From assembly GCF_004324835.1 (NCBI RefSeq), contig NW_021163019.1, positions 1-64,000 on the forward strand: a DNA stretch of 64,000 bases, in the 5' to 3' direction. The first letter of the stretch is position 1, and each line of letters begins with the position of its first letter. The translations under genes and the position numbers were made by a program. Below are positions 40,915 through 53,600 of this stretch, one piece after another. Under the pieces are notes generated by a model that had not been told where the DNA came from, did not search any database, and saw only the letters and a program-made list of their open reading frames with translations. The stretch is from Dendronephthya gigantea (Eukaryota > Cnidaria > Anthozoa > Malacalcyonacea > Nephtheidae).

Positions 40915-41389
40915 CAATTTTTTTAATTTTTTTTTTTTAATTTTTACAACTTTATTGGATAACAATACCCAAGCGGCAAGAGTGCGAACGGGACCTTTAG
41001 ACCCATGCGAGGCAACTCTCCCGTATTTAGCATGCAGCTACAGTATTACACAAAACACACACATCTAGACACATAAGCACGTTGCAATTGTTAAATTACG
41101 TAACAGACAAGTCCTGGTGACAGAAACAACTACTATGTAATGACCAAGTGCAAGTTATGTCAACCTCAAAACTAGAGATTAGCAAATTTAAGTAATTTTT
41201 CGACAAGAAATTTTTGAACGAAGACAGACTGTGAAGATCACTAGGCAAGCCTACTTTACAAACATGATTCCAGAGGGGGACAATTCGGTTGAAATAGGAC
41301 GACTTGAAGGTGTTGGTTCTGCATGACGGAACTTTTAGTAGAAGCGAAGGGTTATTACAGTTACGAGTTCTACTACAACCAACGAATGA
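40915..41389 (-). mobile_element. LINE 3' fragment, copy B (475 bp)
   Basis: Same fragment and same internal end (CGAATGA) as copy A. It differs from copy C at several positions (for example GTTATGTC against GTCATGTC, AATTTTTCGACAAG against AGTTTTCGACAAA, TACAACC against TATGACC). Copies A and B therefore share a more recent history with each other than with C over this fragment. Confidence 0.92.
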
Positions 41390-44300
41390 TGATCATTATG
41401 ATGCTTTTGACCATAATTAGCATATTAATCATAATAAATTATAGTTGATATGGCAACCATGATGATCATTATGATGATCTTTATCATAATTAGCATATTA
41501 TTCATAATAAATGATAATGCTATGGCAACTATGATGCTCATGATGATGATTTTGATCATAATTAGCATATTAATCATAATAAATGATAGTTACCATAGCA
41601 ATTATGAGGATCATTATGATGATCTTGATCTTAGTTAGCATATTAATCATAATAAATGATGGTTGCCATGGCAACCATGATGCTGATTATGATGACTTTG
41701 ATCATAATTAGCATATTAATCATAATTATTGATGGTTGCCATGGCAACTATGATGATCATTATGATGATCTTGATCATAATTAGCATATTAATCATAATA
41801 AATGATGGTTGTTATGGCAACCATGATGCTCATTATGATGATTTTGATCATAATTAGCATATTAATCATAATAAATGATGGTTGACATAGCAACTATTAT
41901 GATCATTATGATGATCTTGATCATAATTAGCATATTAATCATAATAAATTATGGTTTCCATAACAACTAAGATGCTCATTATGATGAATTTGATCATAAT
42001 GAGCATAATAATCATAATAAATGATGGTTGCCATGGCAACTATGGGAATCATTATGATGATCTTGATCATAATTAGCATATTAATCATAATAAATGATGG
42101 TTGCCATGGCAACCATGATGATCATTATGATTATTTTGACCATAATTAGCATACTAATCATAAAAAATAATGGTTGCCATGGCAACTATGATGATCATTA
42201 TGAGGATCTTGATAAATAATTAGCATGTTAATCATAATAAATGATGGTTACCATGGCAACCATGATGATCATTATGATGATCTTAATCATAATTAGCATA
42301 TTACTTATAATCAATATTGGTTGCTATGGCAACCATGATGATCATTATGATGATTTTGACCATAATTAGCATATTAATCATAATAAATGATGGTTGCCAT
42401 AGCAACCATGATGATCATTATGATGATCTTTATCTTAATTAGCATATTAACCATAATAAATGATGGTTGCCATGGCAACCAGGATGCTCATGATGATGAT
42501 TTTGATCATAATTAGCATATCAATCATAATAAATTATGGTTGCCATGGCAACTATGATGATCATTATGATGATCTTGATGATAATTAGCATATTAATCAT
42601 AATAAATGATGGTTGCTATGGCAACCATGATCCTGATTATGATGATTTTCATCATAATTAGCATATTAATCATAATAAATAATTGTTCAATGGAAACAAT
42701 GATGATCATTATGATGATCTTGATCATAATTTGCATATTAATCCGAACAAATGATGGTTGCTATGGCAACCATGATGCTCATTATGATGATTTTGATCAT
42801 AATTAGCATATTAATCATAATAAATGATGGTTACCATGGCAACCATGATGATCATTATGATGATCTTAATCATAATTAGCATATTACTTATAATCAATAT
42901 TGGTTCCCATGGCAACCATGATGATCATTATGATGATTTTGACCATAATTAGCATATTAATCATAATAAATGATGGTTGCCGTGGCAACCATGATGATCA
43001 TTATGATGATCTTTATCATAATTAGCACATTAATCATAATAAATGATGGTTGCCATGGCAACCACGATGCTCATTATGATGAATTTGATCATAATTATCA
43101 TATTAATCATAATAAATGATGGTTGACATGGCAACTATTATGATCATTATGATTATCTTGATCATAATTAGCATATTAATCATAATAAATTATGGTTGAC
43201 ATTGCAACTATGATGCTCATTATGATGATTTTGATCATAATTAGCATATTAATCATAATAAATGATGGTTGCCATGGCAACTATGATGATCATTATGATG
43301 ATCTTTAACATAATTAGCATATTAATCATAATAAATGATGGTTGCTATAGCAACCATGATGCTTATTATGATGATTTGGATCAAAATTAGCATATTAATC
43401 ATAATAAATGATGGTTGTCATGGCAACTATGAGAATCATTATGATGATCTTGATCATAATTAGCATATTAATAATAATAAATGATTGTTGCTATGGAAAC
43501 TATGATGATCATTATGATTATTTTGACCATAATTAGCATACTAATCATTATAAATTATGGTTGCCATGGCAACTATGATGATCATTATGAGGATCTTGAC
43601 AATAATTAGCATGTTAATCATAATAAATGATGGTTACCATGATAACCATGATGATCATTATGATGAACTTAATCATAATTAGCATATTACTTATAATCAA
43701 TATTGGTTGCCATGGCAATTATGATGATCATTATGATGATTTTGACCATAATTAGCATATTAATCATAATAAATGATGGTTGCTATGGCAACTATGATGA
43801 TCATTATGATGATCTTGATCATAATTAGCATATTAATCATAATAAATTATGGTTGCCATGGCAACCATGATGATCATTATGATGATTTTGATCATAATTA
43901 GCATATTAATTATAATAAATTATGGTTGCATATGGCAACCATGATGCTCATGATGATGTTTTGATCATAAATAGCATATTAATGATAATAAATGATAGTT
44001 GCCATGGCAACTATGATGATCATTATGATGATCTTGATTATAATTAGCATATTAATCATAATAAATGATTGTTGACATGGCAACCATTATGCTCATTATG
44101 ATGATTTTGATCATAAATAGCATATTAATCATAATAAATGATGGTTACCATGGGAAACATGATGATCATTATGATGATCTTGATCATAATTAGCATATTA
44201 TTCATAATAAATGATGGTTCTCATGGCAACCATGATGCTAATTATGATGATTTTGACCATAAAGAGCATATTAATCATAATAAATGATGGTTGCCATGGC

Positions 44301-45850
44301 AACTATCATGATCATTATGATGATCTTGATCATAATTAGCATATTATTCAAGATAAATTATGTTTGCCATAGCATCCATAATGCCTATTATGATGTTTTT
44401 AATCATAATTAGCATATTAATCATAATAAATGATGGTTGCCATGGCAATTATGATGATCATTATGATGAGCTTGACAATAATTAGCATGTTAATCATAAT
44501 AAATGATGGTTACCATTTAAACTATGATGATCATTATGATGATATTAATCATAATTAGCATATTACTTATAATCAATAATAGTTTCCATGGCAACCATGA
44601 TGCTCATTATGATGATTTTGATCATAATTAGGATACTAATCACAAAAAAAGATGGTTAGCTTGGCAACTATGATGATCATTATGATGATCTTGATCATAA
44701 TTAGCATATTAATCATAATAAATGATGGTTGCCATGGCAACCATGATGATCATTATGATGATTTTGATCATAATTAGCATATTGATTATAATAAATTATG
44801 GTTGCATATGGCAACCATGATGCTCATGATGATGTTTTGATCATAAATAGCATATTAATGATAATAAATGATAGTTGCCATGGCAACTATGATGATCATT
44901 ATGATGATCTTGATTATAATTAGCATATTAATCATAATAAATGATTGTTGACATGGCAACCATGATGCTCATTATGATGATTTTGATCATAAATAGCATA
45001 TTAATCATAATAAATTATGGTTACCATGGGAAACATGATGATCATTATGATGATCTTGATCATAATTAGCATATTAATCATAATAAATGATGGTTCTCAT
45101 GGCAACCATGATGCTAATTATGATGATTTTGATCATAAATAGCATATTAATCATAATAAATGATGGTTGCCATGGCAACTATGAGAATTATTATGATCAT
45201 CTTGATCATAATTAGCATATTAATTATAATAAATGATGGTTGCCATGGCAACCATAATGATCATTTCAATTATTTTGACCATAATTAGCATATTAATCAT
45301 AATAAATGATTGTTGACATGGCAACCATAATGCTCATTATGATGATTTTGATCATAAATAGCATATTAATCATAATAAATGATGGTTACTATGGGAAACA
45401 TGATGATCATTATGATGATCTTGATCATAATTAGCATATTAATCATAATAAATGATGGTTCTCATGGCAACCATGATGCTCATTATGATGATTTTGATCA
45501 TAAATAGCATATTAATCATAATAAATGATGGTTGCCATGGCAACTATGAGAATCATTATGATCATCTTGATCATAATTAGGATATTAATTATAATAAATG
45601 ATGGTTGCCATGGCAACCATAATGATCATTTTAATTATTTTGACCATAATTAGCATACTAATCAAAATAAATTATGGTTGCCATGGCAACTATGATGATC
45701 ATTATGAGGATCTTGTCAATAATTAGCATGTTGAATATAATAAATGATGGTTACCATGGCAACCATGATGAACATTATGATGATCTTAATCATAATTAGC
45801 ATAATACTTATAATCAATATTGGTTGCCATGGCAACCATGATGATCATTA
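41390..45850 (+). repeat. 73-bp X-box satellite, forward array, segment 6
   Basis: Satellite part of higher-order copy C, the last forward-oriented block. It is about 220 bp (three monomers) longer in total than copy B because of monomer-sized indels and a rearranged order of some monomers around 43,800-44,600. It ends at ATGATGATCATTA directly before the LINE tail. Confidence 0.96.
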
Positions 45851-46323
45851 CAATTTTTTTAATTTTTTTTTTTAATTTTTACAACTTTATTGGATAACAA
45901 TACCCAAGCGGCAAGAGTGCGAACGGGACCTTTAGACCCATGCGAGGCAACTCTCCCGTATTTAGCATGCAGCTACAGTATTACACAAAACACACACATC
46001 TAGACACATAAGCACGTTGCAATTGTTAAATTACGTAACAGACAAGTCCTGGTGACAGAAACAACTACGATGTAATGACCAAGTGCAAGTCATGTCAACC
46101 TCAAAACTAGAGATTAGCAAATTTAAGTAAGTTTTCGACAAAAATTTTTGAACGAAGACAGACTGTGAAGATCACTAGGCAAGCCTACTTTACAAACACG
46201 ATTCCAAAGGGGGACAATTCGGTTGAAATAGGAGGACTTGAAGGTGTTGGTTCTGCATGACGGAACTTTTAGTAGAAGCGAAGGGTTATTACAGTTACGA
46301 GTTCTACTATGACCAACGAATGA
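41390..46323 (+). repeat. LINE-anchored higher-order repeat, copy C
   Basis: 4,934 bp from the copy B junction to the equivalent LINE position (CGAATGA ending at 46,323). Here the LINE does not switch to satellite but continues upstream into its reverse transcriptase. This marks C as the copy that keeps the parental LINE context. Confidence 0.85.
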
Positions 46324-47665
46324 CACATAACTTGAGACATCCAAATCATAAAATCCATACAACGCCTTGTGAAGAAAATCAAGTCTTTTATTTCTCTATC
46401 GTACGCCAAGGGTATAAGGTGAAGGGAGAGCATCCGTTCTTTGTAGGGGATATCACCTATCTTCGTTCCCAGGATCCATCTTGTAGCTCTCCTCTGAACT
46501 CTCTCAAGTTTCTCCAGATTTGATTTACTTGTGTGGAGGGTTGGTGCCCAGACTTGCGTAGCATATGATAGTTGGGATTTGACAAGAGATAGGTATAGGG
46601 CACGTCGAATATCATGATTGGTTAGCAAGGGACATGTTCTTCTTAGTAGTCCAAGCATTTTGTTTGCCTTGTTAACAAGATTATTGACGTGAGTATTCCA
46701 CAAAAGGTTACTGGTTACAGTGATTCCCAGATCAAGTTCACTGTCCACGTGTTTTAGTTCAGGTCCAAGATGGTAATTTATTTGACACGGGGTTTTGCGG
46801 CGGGATATCGTTAAAACTTTACATTTGGATGTGTTAAATTTCATGTTACAATCTTTACTCCAATCCTCAGCACGCGACAAGGCATGTTGCAACTGCACGC
46901 CGTCCTCGCAAGTTCTAATTGCTTGGTATAACTTCGTATCATCAGCGTACAATCCTGTTGATGCAGCTTTAGGTATAACATCAGGAAAGTCATTTATGAA
47001 TAGCAAGAAAAGCATAAGACCCAAGATGCTCCCCTGAGGAACACCAGAAGTAACGGGTGACCACTCTGAGGCAGCACCCTCTACAACGACACGTTGAGCA
47101 CGATCATGTAAATAATCAGTGAACCAGTTGTACAGGTTTCCAGATACTCAATAATTTTGAAGTTTCTGCAGGAGAATAGCATGATCCACAAAGTCAAAGG
47201 CTTTCGCAAAGTCGAGGAAAAGAACGTCCGTTTGGATGTTATGGTCGAGTAGTTTTCCAATATCATGTAGGGTTGAAAGGAGTTGTGTTACACAAGAACG
47301 ACCGTGTAGAAAACCGTGTTGAGCTTGGTGGATCATATGACGAACATGTTCATAAAATTGGTTGCAGACACATCGCTCCAGGAGTTTGCTAATGATAGGT
47401 AGGAGAGATATGGGTCGGTAATTGGTAACAGGTTCTTTATTACCTTTCTTGTGAATTGGTGTGATATCAGCAGATTTCCACTCAGAAGGAATAATTCCCG
47501 ATTGTAGAGAATGATTAAAAAGGGCACAGAGACTCAGAGCCGGAAGATGACGACGGGAAAGTAGATGGTAGAGGGGAAATGGTCTTGGCAGGTTGGAAAA
47601 CAGAGCAAAAATACGAATTGAAAAGTTCAGCTTTCTCCCTTGGCGTCTTAGCTGTACGATTCTTT
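45851..47665 (-). mobile_element. CR1/Jockey-like LINE, 5'-truncated, minus strand
   Basis: A LINE of about 1.8 kb with an A/T-rich tail at 45,851-45,885, a 3' untranslated region to about 46,122 and a reverse transcriptase region up to about 47,665, where satellite of the opposite orientation begins. Endonuclease and ORF1 are absent, so it is strongly 5'-truncated. No target-site duplication is visible: the satellite next to the tail (ATGATGATCATTA) is not repeated at the other end. The protein style (VPQGSILG, YADD, C-terminal CRTNTFKSSYF) fits the CR1/Jockey group; exact clade uncertain. Confidence 0.9.
46123..47660 (-). pseudogene. LINE reverse transcriptase, C-terminal part, degenerate
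   Basis: Reading on the minus strand from about 47,650: KNRTAKTPREKAELFNSYF (pre-RT region), a segment shorter than usual, FNHSLQSGIIPSEWKSADIT with NYRPISLLP, HGFLHGRSCVTQLL, the motif-A block VLFLDFAKAFDFVDH, motif B SGVPQGSILG and the catalytic LYADDTKLY. Then come the thumb-like KCKVLTISRR and ANKMLGLLRRTCPLL, and finally VPSCRTNTFKSSYFNRIVP. The frame breaks near 47,550. A TGA stop interrupts ...QNY*VSGNLYNWF near 47,155, apparently replacing a glycine codon. A further frameshift lies near 46,350. It copied LINE RNA into DNA; this copy cannot do so. Confidence 0.9.
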
Positions 47666-50600
47666 AATAATATGCTAAATATGATCAGGATCATCAAAAT
47701 GATGATAATAGTTGCCATAGCAACCATCATTTATCATGAATAATTTGCTAAATATGATTAAGATCATCAAAATGATAATTATGGTTTCCATAGTAACCAG
47801 CATTTGTCATGAATAATATGCTAAATATGATCGAGATCATCTTAATGAAAATTATGGTTGCTATGGTAACCATCATTTATCCTGAATAATATGCTAAATA
47901 TGATGAAGATCATCATAATGATCATCATGGTTGAAATTGCAAAATTAATTGATTATGATTAATATGTTAATTTTGATCATTATCATCAAAATGATGATAA
48001 TGTTTGCCATGTCAACCATCATTTATCATCAATAATATGCTAAATATGATCAAGATCATCATAATGAAAATCATAGTCACCATGGTAACCATCATTTATC
48101 ATGAATAATATGCTAAATATGATCAAGATCATCTTAATGAAAAAAATGGTTGGCATGGTAACCATCATTTATCATGAATAATATGCTAAATATGATCAAG
48201 ATCATCATAATGATCATCATGTTTGAAATTGCAACCATAATTTATTACGATTAGTATGTTAATTTTGATCGTTATCATCAAAATGATGATAATGGTTGCC
48301 ATGGAAACCATCATTTGCCATAAATAGTATGCTAAATATGATCAAGAACATCATAATGAAAATTATGGTTACCATGAAAACCATCATTTATCCTGTATAA
48401 TGAGCTAAATATGATCCAATTCATCATAATGAAAATTATGGTTGCCATGGTAACCATCATTTATCATGAATAATATGCTAAATATGATCAAGATCATCAT
48501 AATGATCATCATGGTTGAATCTGCAACCATAATTTATCATGATTAATATGTTAATTTTGAAAATTAACATTAATTATCATCAAAATGATGATAATGGTTG
48601 CCATGGCAACCATCATTTATCCTGAATAATATGCTTAATATGATCAAGATCATCAAAATGATGATAATTGTTGTTATGGAAACCATCATTTATCATGAAT
48701 AATATGCTCAATATGATCATAATGAAATTATAGTTTCCATTGTAACTATCATTTATCATGAATAATATGCTAAATATGATCAAGGTCATCATCATGAAAA
48801 TTGTGGTTGCTATGGTAACCATCATTTATCGTGAATAATATGCTAAATATGATCAAGATCATCGTAATGAAAATTATGGTTGCCATGGCAACCATCATTT
48901 ATCCTGAATAATATGCTAAATATGATCAAGATCATCATAATGAAAATTATGGTTGCTATGGTAACCATCATTTATCGTGAATAATATGCTAAATATGATC
49001 AAGATCATCGTAATGACAATAATGGTTGCCATGGTAACCATAATTTATCATGAATAATATGCTAAATATGATCAAGATCATCATTAAGAAAATAATGGCT
49101 GCCATGGTAACCATCATTTATCATGAATGATATGCTAAATATGATCAAGATCATCATAATGATCGTCATGGCTGAAAATGCAACCATAATTTATTATGAT
49201 TATTATGTTAATTTTTATCATTATTATCAAAATGATGAAAATGTTTGCCATGTCAACCATCATTTATCATGAATAATATGCTAAATATGATCAAGATCAT
49301 CATAATGAAAATCATAGTTGCCATGGTAACCATCATTTATCATGAATAATATGCTAAATATGATCAAGATCATCTTAATGAAAAAAATGGTTGGCATGGT
49401 AACCATCATTTATCATGAATAATATGCTAAATATGATCAAGATCATCATAATAAAAATTATGGTTGCCATCCAAACCATCATTTATCATGAATAATTTGC
49501 TAAATATGATCAAGATCATCATAATGAAAATTATGGTTTCTATTGTAACCAGCATTTGCCATGATTAATAAGCTAAATATGATCAAGATCATCATAATGA
49601 AAATTATGGTTGCCATTTAAACCATCATTTATCATGAATAATATAAATAATATGATCAAGATCATTATAATGAAAATAATGGTTGCCATGGTAACCATCA
49701 TTTATCATGAATAATATGCTAAATTTGATCAAGATCATCATAATGTTCATCATGGTTGAAATTGCAACAATAATTTATTATGATTAATATGTTAATTTTG
49801 ATCATTATCATCAAAATGATGATAATGGTTGCCATGGCAACCATTTTATCCTGAATAATATGCTAAATATGATCAAGATCATCAAAATGAAAATCATGGT
49901 TGCCATAGTAACCATCATTTATCATGAATAATAAGCTAAATATGATCAAGATCATCTTAATGAAAATAATGGTTGCAATGGTAACTATCATTTATCATAA
50001 ATAATATGCTAAATATGATCAAGATCATCATAATGAAAATCATGGTTGCCATGGTAACCATCATTTGTCATAAATAATATGCTAAATATGATCAAGATCA
50101 TAATAATGATCATCATAGTTGAAATTTTAACAATAATTTATTATGATTAATATGTTAATTTTGAAAATTATCATCAAAATGATAAAAATAGTTGCCATGG
50201 CAACCATCATTTATCATGAATTATATGCCAAATATGATCAAGAACATCATAATTAAAATTATGGTTGCTATTATAACCATCATTTATCCTGAAAAATATG
50301 CTAAATATGATCAAGATCATCATAATGAAAATTATGGTTGCCATGGTAACCATCATTTATCATGAATAATATGAAAAATATGATGAAGATCATCAAAATG
50401 AACATCATGGTTGAAATTGCAACAATAATTTATTATGAATAATATGTTAATTTTGATCATTATCATCAAAATGATGATAATAGTTCCCTTAGGAACCACA
50501 AATTATCCTGAATAATATGTTAAATATGATCAAAATCATCAAAATAATGATAATAGTTGCAATGAAAACCATCGTTTATCCTGAATAATATGCTAAATAT

Positions 50601-53600
50601 GATCATTATTATCAAAATGATGAAAATGTTTGCCATGTCAACCATCATTTATCATGAATAATATGCTAAATATGATCAAGATCATCACAATGAAAATTTT
50701 GGTTGCCATGGTAATATCATTTATCACGAATAATATGCTAAATATGATCAAAATCATGATAATGATCATCATGGTTGAAATTGCAACCATAATTTATTAT
50801 GAATAATTTGTTATTTTTGAAAATTATCATCAAAATGATGATAATGGTTGCAATAGCAACCATCATTTATCATCAATAATATTCTAAATATGATCAAGAT
50901 CATAAAATTATTGATAATATTAGCCATGGCAACCATCATTAATCATGAATAATATGCTAAATATGTTCAAGATCATCATAATGAAAATTATGGTTGCTAT
51001 GGTAACCATCATTTATCGTGAATAATATGCTAAATATGATCAAGATCATCGTAATGACAATAATGGTTGCCATGGTAACCATCATTTATCATGAATAATA
51101 TGCTAAATATGATCAAGATCATCATAATGAAATTATGGTTTCCATGGTAACCATCATTTATCATGAATAATATGCTAAATATGATCAAGATCATCATAAT
51201 GAAAATTACGGTTGCCATGGTAACCATAATTTATCATGAATAATATGCTAAATATGATGAAGATCATTAAAATGAAAATTATAATTGCCATAGCAACCAT
51301 CATTTATCATGAATAATATGCTAAATATTATCAAGATCATCATAATGAAAATCATGGTTGCCATGGTAACCATCATTTGTCATAAATAATATGCTAAATA
51401 TGATCAAGATCATCATAATGATCATCATAGTTGAAATTTTAACAATAATTTATTATGATTAATATGTTAATTTTGAAAATTATCATCAAAATGATAAAAA
51501 TAGTTGCTATGGCAACCATCATTTATCATGAATTATATGCCAAATATGATCAAGAACATCACAATTAAAATTATGGTTGCTATTATAACCATCATTTATC
51601 CTGAAAAATATGCTAAATATGATCAAGATCATCATAATGAAAATTATGGTTGCCATGGTAACCATCATTTATCATGAATAATATGAAAAATATGATGAAG
51701 ATCATCATAATGAACATCATGGTTGAAATTGCAACAATAATTTATTATGAATAATATGTTAATTTGATCATTATCATCAAAATGATGATAATAGTTCCCT
51801 TGGGAACCATAAATTATCCTGAATAATATGTTAAATATGATCAAAATCATCAAAATAATGATAATAGTTGCAATGAAAACCATCGTTTATCCTGAATAAT
51901 ATGCTAAATATGATCATTATTATCAAATGATGAAAAATGTTTGCCATGCAACCATCATTTATCATGAATAATATGCTAAATATGATCAAGATCATAAAAT
52001 TATTGATAATAGTTGCCATGGCAACCATCATTAATCATGAATAATATGCTAAATATGTTCAAGATCATCATAATGAAATTATGGTTGCTATGGTAACCAT
52101 CATTTATCGTGAATAATATGCTAAATATGATCAAGATCATCGTAATGACAATAATGGTTGCCATGGTAACCATCATTTATCATGAATAATTGCTAAATAT
52201 GATCAAGATCATCATAATGAAATATGGTTTCCATGGTAACCATCATTTATCATGAATAATATGCTAAATATGATCAAGATCATCATAATGAAAATTACGG
52301 TTGCCATGGTAACCATAATTATCATGAATAATATGCTAAATATGATGAAGATCATTAAAATGAAAATTATAATTGCCATAGCAACCATCATTTATCATGA
52401 ATAATATGCTAAATATTATCAAGATCATCATAATGAAAATCATGGTTGCTATTGTAACCTTCATTTACATGAATAATATGCTAGATATGATCAACATCAT
52501 CTTAATGAAAAAAATGGTTGCCATAATAACCATCATTTATCATGAATAATATGCTAAATATGATCAAGATCATCATAATGAAAATAATGGTTGCCATATT
52601 AACCATCATTTATCATGAATAATATGCTAAATATGATGAAGATCATTAAAATGAAAATTATGGTTGCCATTTAAACCATCATTTATCATGAATAATATGA
52701 ATAATATGATCAAGATCATCTAATGAAAATAATGGTTGTTATGGTAACCATCATTTATCATGAATAATATGCTAATATGATCAAGATCATCATAATGAAA
52801 ATTATAGTTGCCATAGTAACCATCATTTATCCTCAATAATATGCTAAATATGATCAAGATCATCATAATGATCATCAGGTTGAATCTGCACTATAATTTA
52901 TCATGGTTAATATGTTAATTTGAAAATTAACATTAATCATCAAAAAGATGATATGGTTGCCATGGCAACCATCATTTATCCTGAATAATATGCTAATTAT
53001 GATCAAGATCATCAAAATGATGATAAATGTTGTTATGGAAACCATCATTTATCATGAATAATATGCTAAAATGATCATCATAATGAAATTATGGTTTCAA
53101 TCGTAACTATCATTATCATGAATAATATGCTAAATATGATCAAGATCATCATCATGAAAATTGTGGTTGCTATGGTAACCATAATTTATCATGAATAATA
53201 TGTTAAATATGATGAAAATCATTAAAATGAAATTATGGTGTCCATAGCAACCATCATTTATCCTGAATAATATGCTAAATATGATCAAAGATCATAATGA
53301 AAATTATGGCTGCTATGGTAACCATCATTTATCGTGAATAATATGCTAAATATGATCAAGATCATCGTAAGACAATAATGGTTGCCATGGTAACGATCAT
53401 TTATCATGAATAATATGCTAAATATGATCAAGATCATCATTAAGAAAATAATGGCTGCCATGGTAACCATCATTTATCATGAATGATATGCTAAATATGA
53501 TCAAGATCATCATAATGATCGTCATGGCTGAAAATGCAACCATAATTTATTATGATTATTATGTTAATTTTTATCATTATTATCAAAATGATGAAAATGT

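Larger units (their letters stand above)
36678..41389 (+). repeat. LINE-anchored higher-order repeat, copy B
   Basis: 4,712 bp between the LINE/satellite junction of copy A (36,677) and that of copy B (41,389). It begins with GATCATTATGATGCTTTTGACC, the same satellite position as copy C, and ends in the LINE fragment. A junction identical to the base on both sides is what tandem duplication predicts. Confidence 0.88.

Noticed and set aside
36204-41389. Three independent LINE insertions
   Set aside because: Copies A and B share the same tail junction, the same internal breakpoint and the same flanking monomers. Duplication of one insertion explains all three.
1-45850. Simple (ATG)n or (GAT)n microsatellite
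   Set aside because: Trinucleotide words are frequent, but the real period is 73 bp with a constant internal order; no long pure trinucleotide run exists.
46257-47037. Plus-strand open frames across the LINE (46,257-46,523 and 46,795-47,037)
   Set aside because: They are antisense to the clear reverse transcriptase frame on the minus strand.
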